NCBI GenBank assembly: GCA_044449065.1
Contig: JBIOHP010000008.1
Location: 1-64,000 of the forward strand
Reading direction: 5' to 3'
Length of the DNA stretch: 64,000 bases
DNA from: JBIOHP01 sp044449065
Lineage (GTDB): Bacteria > Bacteroidota > Ignavibacteria > UBA10030 > SZUA-254
The notes beneath the pieces were generated by a model. It worked only from the letters and a program-made list of their open reading frames with translations, searched no databases and was not told where the DNA came from. A program made the translations under genes and the position numbers. This document shows positions 18,466 through 26,491 of this stretch, one piece after another. Positions within the stretch are counted from its first letter, which is position 1. Each line of letters begins with the position of its first letter.

Positions 18466-19137
18466 TTGATACAATCCCTATAATTATATTCTGATATAAC
18501 GATAATCCTTGGTATAGTATGGTAAGGAAAATATTAGGGAAAACAAAAAGAAAATCTTGCGGGATTGCAGTTTAAAGAATTATCTATAATCTCCGGTTTT
18601 TTCATTTAAAAGTTTTAAATCTGTCATATTTGCAGTTATTAAGAATAACCGGAAGGACATTTGAAGCTTTGTGAGCGCTCAAGGGGGGAAAATATGGATG
18701 CGCTGATCCCCAAAGAGCCCCGGAATTTGGGAAAATGGAGGGATTTGCCGGTTAAGTTACAGGAGTGATAGATATATGAGGGGGATGGAGGACTTTTAAA
18801 TAGAGATTTTAGTGTATGGCAAAAAATATCAGATAATATTCTCTAATATCTCTTGACAAACCCACGTTTTATGATTATAATAATTCACATAATATTAAGT
18901 ATTTTCCTTGCTAAGACTACTCTACTGGAAATACTTTTCTGCTTATATAATTCTATAGGCAATGCAAGAGGTGAGGCAAATGTATTGATTTTATCTTCTT
19001 TGTGCCTTACGAAAACTACATAGCTATCCCCCAAAGGGTAGCTCCCAAAGCGAAATGAATATGTCGTTAAATATCGTCTGGACTAAATTGTCTTTTACTT
19101 AATTGGATATTAATATAGTTACTTGAAAGGAACATTT
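18466..19137. other. Divergent intergenic region with promoter and long structured leader
   Basis: This 672-base stretch separates the minus-strand propeller gene from the glycine-rich gene at 19138. It holds a consensus promoter (18853-18881), after which about 250 bases of untranslated leader would be made. In that leader three stem-loops can be drawn: 18897-18907 with 18927-18936, 18974-18980 with 19001-19007, and 19023-19030 with 19036-19042. No riboswitch class was recognised. The left half (18480-18850) contains nothing convincing; a 24-codon frame at 18694 was considered and rejected. Confidence 0.45.
18853..18881 (+). promoter_or_regulatory. Consensus sigma-70 promoter upstream of the glycine-rich gene pair
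   Basis: TTGACA at 18853-18858, a 17-base spacer and TATAAT at 18876-18881 match the bacterial housekeeping consensus at all twelve positions with optimal spacing. This is seen directly. It points to the plus strand and to the gene starting at 19138, with a predicted leader of about 250 bases. Perfect promoters are uncommon, so strong or tightly post-transcriptionally controlled expression is likely (inference). Confidence 0.75.
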
Positions 19138-20034
19138 ATGAGAAAGTTGGTTTTAGTTTTCGCCATTGGTATAACTCTTTGCCTGATCTCGCAAACTTCA
19201 GCTCAAATTCCACGCACACTTTCTTATCAGGGAGTTTTGACGGATAGTTCAGGAAATCCGAAACCGGATGGAGCATACTCTTTCATCTTTTGTATCTACG
19301 ATAGTCCAGGCGGTGGAACCAATCTTTGGTGTGGTACTATTACGTCGCTCCCGGTTACGGGCGGACTCTTCTCGACAGTATTAGGGCCCTTCGATACAAC
19401 GGTACACTTTGATAAGCCCTACTGGTTAGAAATCACCGCCGATGGAGAATTACTCACACCCCGCCTTCCGTTGGCAAGTGCGGCTTACAGCTTGAATACA
19501 ATGAGCGGAGGATTTGCGAATTTCCAGGTGTATGACACTCCGGGTTCATACACTTTCATCGTTCCTGCAGGTGTAACAAAAATAATGGTGGAAGTGTGGG
19601 GAGCTGGGGGAGGGGGTATAAATGAACCCGGCGGTGGTGGTGGATATGCTAAAGACGTTATTGAAGTTGTACCGGGGAATTCATATAGCATAGAATGTGG
19701 GGAAGGAGGCAGGGGAGGATATAATAACCAAGGAGCTACGGACGGCGGAATTAGTCGTTTCGGTTTGAATGAAATTCCAGATCCTATCTTTGCTAATGGT
19801 GGTGGAAACGGAAATTCTGGGTATGGTGGCGCTGGCGGGACGGGACACGGGCGGATCAACTGCGATGGCTCAGACGGTTCTCCGTTCGGAGGCGGAAGTG
19901 CTTGTAACGGAGGAGGGGGCGGTGGGCCTGGCGGCAAATCCGGGAAATCACCGGGTGGAGGCGGAGGCGCCAACCCGGGTAACAATTATACTGGTGGGAA
20001 CGGCGGTTCAGGTAGAGTGATAGTCTGGTGGTAA
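19138..20034 (+). CDS. Exported glycine-rich adhesin-like protein (copy 1 of a tandem pair)
   Basis: This 298-residue protein has a signal peptide (residues 1-22, ending SQTSAQ). Residues about 23-120 form an N-terminal domain common in exported proteins of this phylum (RTLSYQGVLTDSSGNPKPDG to PYWLEITADGELLTPRLPLASAAYSLN). Residues about 130-298 form a glycine-rich domain that starts PGSYTFIVPAGVTKIMVEVW and is full of GGGG blocks. Similar glycine-rich domains in phage tail adhesins fold as stacked polyglycine II helices, so a binding surface is plausible. The ATG at 19138 has GAAAGGA at 19125-19131; a TTG at 19123 is rejected. It has no T9SS sorting domain. The paralogue at 20135 is nearly identical in the N-terminal half. 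Confidence 0.78.
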   Translation: MRKLVLVFAIGITLCLISQTSAQIPRTLSYQGVLTDSSGNPKPDGAYSFIFCIYDSPGGGTNLWCGTITSLPVTGGLFSTVLGPFDTTVHFDKPYWLEITADGELLTPRLPLASAAYSLNTMSGGFANFQVYDTPGSYTFIVPAGVTKIMVEVWGAGGGGINEPGGGGGYAKDVIEVVPGNSYSIECGEGGRGGYNNQGATDGGISRFGLNEIPDPIFANGGGNGNSGYGGAGGTGHGRINCDGSDGSPFGGGSACNGGGGGGPGGKSGKSPGGGGGANPGNNYTGGNGGSGRVIVWW

Positions 20035-20134
20035 AAACAAATATGCGCAATCGAACACTGATTCGAATTTGGACATTTTGAAAAGTAATCAACATAGCTT
20101 TGAATAAGAAAACTCAAAAGAAAGTAAATCAACC

Positions 20135-21076
20135 ATGGAGAATCATACGAAGAATACTGTTGTTATCGCTTTGGCATTTGTGTTAGCGGTAATTCCCATA
20201 ATATCTCAAGCTCAAATTCCGCGCACACTTTCTTATCAGGGAGTTTTGACGGATAGTTCAGGAAATCCAAAACCGGATGGAGCATACTCTTTCACATTTT
20301 GTATCTACGATAGTCCAGGCGGTGGAACCAATCTTTGGTGCGGTACTATTACGTCGCTTCAGGTTACGGGTGGACTTTTCTCTACAGTATTAGGACCGTT
20401 CGATACGACGGTCCACTTCGACAAGCCCTACTGGTTAGAAATCACCGCCGATGGCGAATTGCTCACACCCCGCCTTCCATTGTCCAGCGCGGCATACAGC
20501 TTGAATCCGACAAGTGGAGGATTTACGAATTTTCAGGTGTTCGATACCCCCGGTTCATACACTTTCATCGTTCCTGCGGGTGTAACAAAAATAATGGCAG
20601 AAGTATGGGGAGCTGGGGGAGGTGGCGGTGGAGCAGATACTGGTGCTGTTCGAAACGGAGTAACTGGCGGCGGCGGCGGCGGATATGCTAAAGACATTTT
20701 TGAAGTTGTGCCGGGAAGTACATATTACATATCATGTGGACAAGGCGGTACGGGAGGATCCATTGCACAACCAGGCACAAAGGGCGGGAAAAGTTATTTT
20801 GGTTTGTCAGAAGATACAAATGTCATTTCTGCTGATGGAGGTCAGGGCGGAAATTCTGTGAATGGCGGTGCCAGCGGTGCCGGTGGGACGGGACACGGGC
20901 GAATCTACTGTAATGGCTCAGTCGGTTGGGTATTTACCGGCGGAAGTGCTTGTAACGGAGGAGCAGGCGGCATCCCCGGTACTGCCGGGAATTTACCGGG
21001 TGGAGGCGGAGGCCAAGGCCAAGGTAATCCTGTTGGTGGGAACGGTGCTGCCGGGAGGGTGATAGTCTGGTGGTAA
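20135..21076 (+). CDS. Exported glycine-rich adhesin-like protein (copy 2 of a tandem pair)
   Basis: This 313-residue protein has a different signal peptide (MENHTKNTVVIALAFVLAVI onward) from copy 1. From about 20210 on, the DNA matches copy 1 (from 19201) almost base for base for roughly 300 bases. The glycine-rich half then diverges by substitutions and about 11 extra residues. The identity resumes at the last codons and continues past the stop, where both read GTGATAGTCTGGTGGTAA followed by the same 20 or so bases. The duplication therefore included the 3' flank. Function as for copy 1. The T9SS protein with a cysteine-peptidase-like core starts 43 bases later. Confidence 0.78.
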   Translation: MENHTKNTVVIALAFVLAVIPIISQAQIPRTLSYQGVLTDSSGNPKPDGAYSFTFCIYDSPGGGTNLWCGTITSLQVTGGLFSTVLGPFDTTVHFDKPYWLEITADGELLTPRLPLSSAAYSLNPTSGGFTNFQVFDTPGSYTFIVPAGVTKIMAEVWGAGGGGGGADTGAVRNGVTGGGGGGYAKDIFEVVPGSTYYISCGQGGTGGSIAQPGTKGGKSYFGLSEDTNVISADGGQGGNSVNGGASGAGGTGHGRIYCNGSVGWVFTGGSACNGGAGGIPGTAGNLPGGGGGQGQGNPVGGNGAAGRVIVWW

Positions 21077-21119
21077 AAACAAATATGCGCAAGCGAACGG
21101 TAATTCGAAAGGTGATTAT

Positions 21120-23567
21120 ATGAGAACGAAATCGGGTAGAACAATTCCAGGCAGATGGTGGATTTCAATTGTCATCATCTTGGTGACTTTTTCGTCCCAT
21201 GGGCTATCTCAAGGCATTGCACCAGAGTGGTATAGCTTAAATGCGGGATATACAGTTTCCACATCTACAAATAATATCGTGCAGTCTATGGCTGGGCAAG
21301 TCGTGGTTGGTGTTGCGAAATTCGGGAATACGCGAGTTGAAAGCGGGTTTCTCGCGTATTACATTCCTCCTATCCACCTGATTAAACCCCTTGAGCATGA
21401 ATTGGTTCTTGCTAATTCCTCATACCGGATTGATTGGCACGCGTCTCGCATTGATTCGGTCACTGTCGACTTGAGTCTCGATAGCGGGAAAACCTTTAAG
21501 CAAATAACCAAAATTTCTCCTGCGAATCAGGATAGTTTATTGTGGAACGTGCCCGATACACTTTCTAGTAAATGCGTGATGCGCGTCCGCGATGTTGCCG
21601 ATACAACTATCTACGCGCTTAGCCCGTCTTTCAAGATTAAAGGGTACGTCCTTACTCGATTCAAACCCAATGGTGACTACGAACCATTCGATCTCGCGCT
21701 GCATGCTTGGCGCTTCCCTAATGATTCCGGATATATGTGGCCGAGAAAATGGTGGGGTCAGTTTAATTACTTCGGTACTGATCCATACACTAATAAACCG
21801 TACTCATCCGATTTTATTGTTGCTCCTGTTAGCGCAAAAGACAGCAATTTTATTGATTGGCCTCTCTTTGTAAAAACATTCACGAAATCTGTTTGCTATT
21901 ACAATATCTCACGAGCTATCTATTCTCCTATCGCGCTGAACCTATGGAGTAAATTTAAGGATGCTAATTTCAACGGGTCATGTTTCGGTTTCTCGATAAG
22001 CAGCCTCCTCGCGTTTGACCGTCCGGTCGAATTTCGTAATGCTTTTCCGGAAGTTGGAAGCTTCCAAAATCTTCATGATCTTCAGATAAATGACGGTCCA
22101 CGTGAGATAATCAATCAACTCTACGAGAATCAATTCGGGGATAAACATCAATCGTTTCAGGTTAAACAATATCTTAATAAAGATGTTCGCCAGACACTCA
22201 ATGAACTGAAAACCTATTTCCTATCAGATACCATCGATCATCGCAGCCTTGCGCTTAGTAATGGAAAGGCCGGCAAGCACTCTATCGTTCCATACAAATT
22301 GCAAGGAATTCCTGGTGTTAGTGGATATTACAATCTTTACGTCTATGATAGTAATTATCCTTCCGGCATAACGGAAGAAGGCAATTCGACCTTAATCCTC
22401 ATTGATTCCACGATAAACCAGTGGTTCTATGGTGCCCAAAAATGGCAACGTAGCGATGGAAAAGGGTTATATCTTAATGATCCTGCGAGCCAATATCTTT
22501 TGACTCCGGGATTTTGGAATGGGAATTCCCCTGAAATTCGTCCCTTAGCTGCCTCGTTGAGAGAAAAATCTGGTGCATCAACATACATCAGTGTCTACAA
22601 TTCCATTTCTTCATCAATTAATATCACCGATTCGGGGGGACACAGCATCGGATTCCAGGATAGCATAGCGTATAATAATCTCGGCGACGGCATTCCGATT
22701 ATTCCTGAAAACAGTATCTATCAACCTCCCATCGGTTACTTTATTCCCGACGGGCCATATTCAATTCAGATGACATCATTCAAGGATTCTCTTGTCGCAT
22801 TGTCGACACTTACTCAATCGGGGATGTTTAACTTTTGGCGATCCGATGCCGGAAGCACTCAAACCGATCGATTTTCATATAATAATAGCATCGATTTCGG
22901 AAATCCGGATGCGCAAATCAAAAAAGTGAACCTTGAGGCAATAACAAGGCTAGAGAGCAGTGAGCGTGATTTCCAAATCCTGAATTGCCTTACAATGCAG
23001 AACGACAGTGTGAGGATTATGGTGCCGGACAGCACCGAAGTGAAGTTTGTAAATCTTGGACCATCAAAAATCTACGATCTTAAGGTAGTCCTGGCAGGAG
23101 CAACTACATCCGGACAATTTCTACATACTGGCATTACCGTACCGGCACATTCCACTCACTTCATTGTCCCCAACTGGCAAGATATACAGAACCAACCCGT
23201 GAAAATCTACGTCGATAGCGGCAATACCGGAACGATTCACGATTCGGTCATTATCACCAATCAGACAACGGGTGTTAAGGGACAGATCCCCCAAGGAATA
23301 CCCGGTCAGTTTACGCTCAAGCAAAATTATCCGAATCCGTTTAATCCCACCACAACGATTCACTACGAACTGCCGAAAGAATCACATGTTACTTTGCGGG
23401 TATACAACATCCTTGGTCAGGAAGTTGCGACTCTCGTGAACGTAATGGAACAGGCAGGGTACAAATCTGTGTCCTTCGATGCAAGCAGACTGCCAAGTGG
23501 AGTATACTTCTACCGCCTGAATGCGGATTCGTTTACCGATATCAAGAAAATGCTGCTGGTGAAATAG
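21120..23567 (+). CDS. T9SS-sorted exported protein with a papain-like Cys-His-Asp core
   Basis: This 815-residue protein has a signal peptide at residues 12-30. Residues 35-80 form a short repeat-like domain ending GFLAYY, and 85-170 an Ig-like domain with VTVDLSLDSGKTF. The middle region (about 175-480) carries NGSCFGFSISSLLAF (Cys288), GKHSIVPYKL (His387) and YVYDSNYP (Asp410, Asn412). Order and surroundings fit papain-fold enzymes, where an N-terminal helix starts at the catalytic Cys and His and Asp/Asn follow on strands. The C-terminus is a sorting domain with NYPNPFNPTTTIHYELP, VYNILGQEVATLVN, LPSGVYFYRL and final KMLLVK. Peptidase or transglutaminase-like activity is inferred. The neighbouring glycine-rich proteins are possible substrates. 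Confidence 0.7.
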   Translation: MRTKSGRTIPGRWWISIVIILVTFSSHGLSQGIAPEWYSLNAGYTVSTSTNNIVQSMAGQVVVGVAKFGNTRVESGFLAYYIPPIHLIKPLEHELVLANSSYRIDWHASRIDSVTVDLSLDSGKTFKQITKISPANQDSLLWNVPDTLSSKCVMRVRDVADTTIYALSPSFKIKGYVLTRFKPNGDYEPFDLALHAWRFPNDSGYMWPRKWWGQFNYFGTDPYTNKPYSSDFIVAPVSAKDSNFIDWPLFVKTFTKSVCYYNISRAIYSPIALNLWSKFKDANFNGSCFGFSISSLLAFDRPVEFRNAFPEVGSFQNLHDLQINDGPREIINQLYENQFGDKHQSFQVKQYLNKDVRQTLNELKTYFLSDTIDHRSLALSNGKAGKHSIVPYKLQGIPGVSGYYNLYVYDSNYPSGITEEGNSTLILIDSTINQWFYGAQKWQRSDGKGLYLNDPASQYLLTPGFWNGNSPEIRPLAASLREKSGASTYISVYNSISSSINITDSGGHSIGFQDSIAYNNLGDGIPIIPENSIYQPPIGYFIPDGPYSIQMTSFKDSLVALSTLTQSGMFNFWRSDAGSTQTDRFSYNNSIDFGNPDAQIKKVNLEAITRLESSERDFQILNCLTMQNDSVRIMVPDSTEVKFVNLGPSKIYDLKVVLAGATTSGQFLHTGITVPAHSTHFIVPNWQDIQNQPVKIYVDSGNTGTIHDSVIITNQTTGVKGQIPQGIPGQFTLKQNYPNPFNPTTTIHYELPKESHVTLRVYNILGQEVATLVNVMEQAGYKSVSFDASRLPSGVYFYRLNADSFTDIKKMLLVK

Positions 23568-23591
23568 TATCATATAATACTAGGTGTGATT

Positions 23592-23635
23592 CAGTTTACC
23601 ACTAGGAGTCAAGTGGGATAAACTCTGGTAAACTG
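23592..23635 (+). repeat. Perfect 10-base inverted repeat after the T9SS gene
   Basis: CAGTTTACCA at 23592-23601 is the exact reverse complement of TGGTAAACTG at 23626-23635. No T-run follows on either strand. The right arm resembles the GGTAAACCGG part of the 69-bp repeats that begin a few bases later, so it may be the edge of that array rather than a terminator. Confidence 0.4.
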
Positions 23636-23641
23636 GTGATA

Positions 23642-23798
23642 GTGCTGAAGGAGGGAATTGTCACGAGGTGATCCCTTAGGGAAACCCTCCCAAGGGGTAA
23701 ACCGGAGGTAGTGCTGAAGGAGGGAGTTGTCACGAGGTGATCCCTTAGGGAAACGCTCACAGGTCGTAAACCGGAAGTAGTGCTGAAGGAGGGAGTTG
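23642..23798 (-). repeat. 69-bp tandem repeat built on the 3' end of the tRNA-Leu gene
   Basis: GTGCTGAAGGAGGGA(A/G)TTG begins at 23642, 23711 and 23780, exactly 69 bases apart. The third copy is the 3' end of the tRNA-Leu gene (complement). Between them the two full units share TCACGAGGTGATCCCTTAGGGAAAC and a GTAAACCGGARGTA end, with a more variable 15-base stretch. Each unit contains two small hairpins, TCAC-GAG-GTGA and CCC-TTA-GGG. The array lies directly downstream of the tRNA on the minus strand, so it would be in the tRNA's 3' trailer. No spacers of CRISPR type are present. Confidence 0.8.
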
Positions 23799-23866
23799 AA
23801 CCCTCACCCGGGGTAAGCCGGACTGGATTTTGAGTCCAGCGCGTCTGCCAGTTCCGCCACTTCAGC
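23781..23866 (-). tRNA. tRNA-Leu (anticodon CAA)
   Basis: Read on the minus strand, the acceptor stem GCTGAAG (23866-23860) pairs with CTTCAGC (23788-23782) and is followed by discriminator A (23781). The anticodon stem CTGGA/TCCAG encloses CTCAAAA, giving anticodon CAA for UUG codons. GGTTCAACTCC supplies the T-loop, and the long variable arm is that of a class II tRNA. The CCA end is not encoded. At 86 bases the length is normal for tRNA-Leu. Its last 20 bases recur twice downstream in a 69-bp tandem repeat. Confidence 0.95.
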
Positions 23867-24029
23867 ATAATCTTGAAAGGAAACTGGACTAAAAATATAC
23901 GAAAAGTGCGCATACGATGCAATGCAAAGTGATGATATTTTATCATCGTTCAACTTTCTTGAAAATGAGGAATTAATTAGAGCGAATCTTGGATATAAAG
24001 CCAAGAGTTCGTACATTTATACAAGAATT

Positions 24030-24136
24030 GGGTCAAGTCCCATGCAACATGAAGCCTCCGAACCCCGCCAGGTCCGGAAGGAAGCAACGGTAGGAAGTCA
24101 ATCATGTGTGACATGGGGTAGCTTGACCCTTTTTTT
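24030..24136 (+). ncRNA. ffs: Bacterial small signal recognition particle RNA (4.5S type) with terminator tract
   Basis: The closing stem GGGTCAAG (24030-24037) pairs with CTTGACCC (24122-24129). The apical part contains CCAGGTCCGGAAGGAAGCAACGG, whose GGTCCGGAAGGAAGCA core is the universal SRP domain IV loop bound by Ffh. Seven Ts follow (24130-24136), so the RNA ends in its own terminator. A TATACA box at 24018-24023 sits 7 bases before the first G and may be the -10 element. Length of about 100 bases matches the short bacterial form without an Alu domain. Confidence 0.95.
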
Positions 24137-24164
24137 GTGAGTGTTTCCTCTGGCGCAAAACCAT

Positions 24165-24193
24165 TTGCTATTCGCCTCATTTTGAGTTACTAT
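24165..24193 (+). promoter_or_regulatory. Likely sigma-70 promoter for the YP-rich exported protein gene
   Basis: TTGCTA at 24165-24170, a 17-base spacer and TACTAT at 24188-24193 make a good housekeeping promoter about 50 bases before the start at 24246. It follows the terminator of the SRP RNA gene, so the next gene has its own transcript. Confidence 0.5.
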
Positions 24194-24245
24194 AACAGTA
24201 ATGACGCATTCAGTTATGGCATTAAGATATCGAAAGGTTAAAAAA

Positions 24246-25835
24246 ATGAAGATTTTGATGAGTATATTGTTTTGTATCGCCATCTGCGTATCCGGACCTG
24301 CCGCAGTTGCGCAGCAACAAAATCCAACGCCGAAACATTTAATGAGAGAAGATTCGGCGGCTGTAAACGCATTGGTGATGTATCCTGACACTATTCGCCT
24401 TCATATTTTTGAAGCGTGTGAATACCCTGCCGCTATCGTTAGCATAGCAAGCTTACAAAAAAAATCGAGCGACGATTTCGTTAACCTCATCAGCAGTTAT
24501 TCTAAAAATGAACAGGAAGATTTTTGGAGCTTGAGCAGGTATCCCGTCTTGATCTCAAAGTTGGCACAGGGAGGGCAAAAATCGACCGACGAGATCAATA
24601 CCATTTTGATCGAGTATCCCGCCGATATCCATGAAACCGCATTGAAGTATGGGACGGAATATTATGATCAGCTTCAAAAGATGGACGAGATGCAGTTGCA
24701 AACAAATGCTCAATTTGAACAAATTATTACTGATTATCCTCCTGTAACACAAGAAGCATTGAGGGACATCATTCAGTTTCCTGAAATAATAAGTCTTTTA
24801 AATGATCATCTTAGCCTTGCAGTACGGGTGGGGGATCATTTCAGACGCAATCCGCAGGGAGTAATACACAGAGCTGATTCGTTAAATCTCGCAGAGACCA
24901 GGCAGAATGCCGAAGACTCCGAAAAATGGAAACAACGTATAGAACAAAACCCTGATGAAGCGAATGATCTACAAAATGCCGCCAATGATTACGCTACTGA
25001 AAATGGTTACACACAAGCGGATTTAAACACTTCACCAAATCCGGATGAAGTATCAAATTACAGATGCAACCCTTATTCTTATTGGTTCGGCTACCCTACA
25101 TGGTATCCATACAGTTATTGGTATCCTTATCCATTCTGGTTTGATTGCGGTTTCTATCATGATCGAGCCGGTAGAATAGCGTTTATAGGTTCTCCTTCGT
25201 CCTACTTTACAAACTGGTATTTCTACGCTCCTGAGCACTGGCATCGTTACCCTAACCTTGCCAACGCGTACGTAAATCATTATTATGGATCCCGGAGATC
25301 GGTTGGCAGCAACACTATTATTGTGCATGATTGGGTTCGTCAGAACAGAAATTATTTGCCCAAGGATTTTATAAACAATAACTCAAAAAGAATTGAGGTG
25401 ATAAGACAGGTTGGGCAATTGAACATTGATGCACGGAAGCAAAAAGGGGATAGACCGGTTTCTCCAACGGTGCGCGATCAATATTTCCAAAATAATGTAT
25501 CCCGGTATCCATCTCTTAATAATGATCAGAGAACAAAGGTGGTAGGGGAAGATAATCGACGGAACATCCCGGATATCATACAACCACCGGTAAAACAACC
25601 GCCTGTAAGAATTGCCAGGCTGGTGCAACAACCCGTTATGAATCCAGGACGAACGCCCGCGCCGCCTGCTTACAATTTTAACAGGATAAATAAAGCCGCG
25701 GAATATCACAGGACTGTTTGGGAGCAAACTCAACCGACCGTGCGACCTCAACCTCAGCCCGTTCCCCGTCCTCAAGTCCGGCAACCGGTGAGTCAGGAAC
25801 CAATAAAACGGCAATCCCCGGGTAAAAGGAACTGA
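24246..25835 (+). CDS. Exported protein of unknown function with Trp/Tyr/Pro-rich centre
   Basis: This 529-residue protein starts at the ATG at 24246 (GAAAGG 8 bases upstream) with a signal peptide ending near AAVAQQQ. Residues about 25-240 are helical and contain a recurring YP motif (VMYPDTI, CEYPAAI, SRYPVLI, IEYPADI, TDYPPVT), the look of DUF3300-like exported proteins. Residues about 270-345 are unusually aromatic, with runs of Tyr-Trp-Phe-Pro (for example YWFGYPTWYPYSYWYPYPFW). The C-terminal 130 residues are Pro/Gln/Arg-rich and probably disordered and basic. No catalytic motif was recognised. A periplasmic or surface structural role is a guess. Confidence 0.7.
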   Translation: MKILMSILFCIAICVSGPAAVAQQQNPTPKHLMREDSAAVNALVMYPDTIRLHIFEACEYPAAIVSIASLQKKSSDDFVNLISSYSKNEQEDFWSLSRYPVLISKLAQGGQKSTDEINTILIEYPADIHETALKYGTEYYDQLQKMDEMQLQTNAQFEQIITDYPPVTQEALRDIIQFPEIISLLNDHLSLAVRVGDHFRRNPQGVIHRADSLNLAETRQNAEDSEKWKQRIEQNPDEANDLQNAANDYATENGYTQADLNTSPNPDEVSNYRCNPYSYWFGYPTWYPYSYWYPYPFWFDCGFYHDRAGRIAFIGSPSSYFTNWYFYAPEHWHRYPNLANAYVNHYYGSRRSVGSNTIIVHDWVRQNRNYLPKDFINNNSKRIEVIRQVGQLNIDARKQKGDRPVSPTVRDQYFQNNVSRYPSLNNDQRTKVVGEDNRRNIPDIIQPPVKQPPVRIARLVQQPVMNPGRTPAPPAYNFNRINKAAEYHRTVWEQTQPTVRPQPQPVPRPQVRQPVSQEPIKRQSPGKRN

Positions 25836-26491
25836 ATACTTTGTCTTAAAAGATGCGAACTGTAAATTGAAAGAAAGTTCGTATCGTAGGTTTTTCCGGC
25901 GAGGTTGTTTTTCAGAGCTTATTGCGACGATTATGTAACCTGCGGGTTCCCACGTTTGATGCAAATTGGGAATTCTCGTTTGGAAATTATGGGATGATAT
26001 GGAATTTCATTATCACCGAAATGGCATCCTTCGATTATACAGTTCGATTCCTTATATAAAAGATCATTTTAAAAAACAGGAATCAAAAATTGGAGGATTG
26101 ACTAAAGGTTAGTGTTCAGGGAGACGCGCAAGACTCCTTCTTTTCATTAGCTGGCCGCCACGGTGCGTCGTGATTGTCATTTTTGCAATCCACCTGAAAT
26201 TTCATTACCTTATTAGGAGTATTTAATATTTTGCTTCAAAATTTAACGTTTTAAATATAAATACAATGACAATTCAATTCGCAACAAGCTTTTGGTCAAC
26301 GATTCTGGGTATTTTCGCATTACGAATGTATGCTCCCGTTTGGAGTTATCTGCCTGCTTCGTTCCGTAGCTTCGCCCCGGCACAGATCCGCGGGCTTTGT
26401 TGCCTAACATCAATCACTTATATGAATCCCCACCGTCAAAACCACTCTGGTATCTATGACCCGGGCGATTCATGGGAACGAAGTATTCTGC
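25836..26491. other. Intergenic region of about 656 bases upstream of the RNase E/G gene
   Basis: No supported gene was found. A 96-codon frame at 26266-26556 overlaps the RNase gene and has no family features. A/T-rich sequence around 26220-26260 contains TTGCTT and, about 17 bases on, AATATA, a possible promoter. If it is used, the RNase gene has a leader of more than 200 bases, which would fit the leader-based autoregulation known for E. coli rne. Only sequence position supports this. Confidence 0.35.

Noticed and set aside
18694..18768. 24-codon frame with an upstream purine-rich AAGGGGGG stretch
   Set aside because: No recognisable family, no conserved context and no signal peptide; a chance frame in a long intergenic region is more likely.
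19485..19985. Antisense proline-rich frame of 166 codons
   Set aside because: It is the complement of the glycine-rich coding repeat (GGN codons read as CCN); no start context or family.
23642..23798. Tandem repeats as a CRISPR array
   Set aside because: Only two full units and a partial copy, no unique spacers of constant length, and the repeat derives from a tRNA gene; no cas genes nearby.
23602..23946. Open frame across the tRNA-Leu gene with a repeated VSLRDHLVT peptide
   Set aside because: It is the translation of the tRNA and the 69-bp repeat; the 69-base period simply preserves frame.
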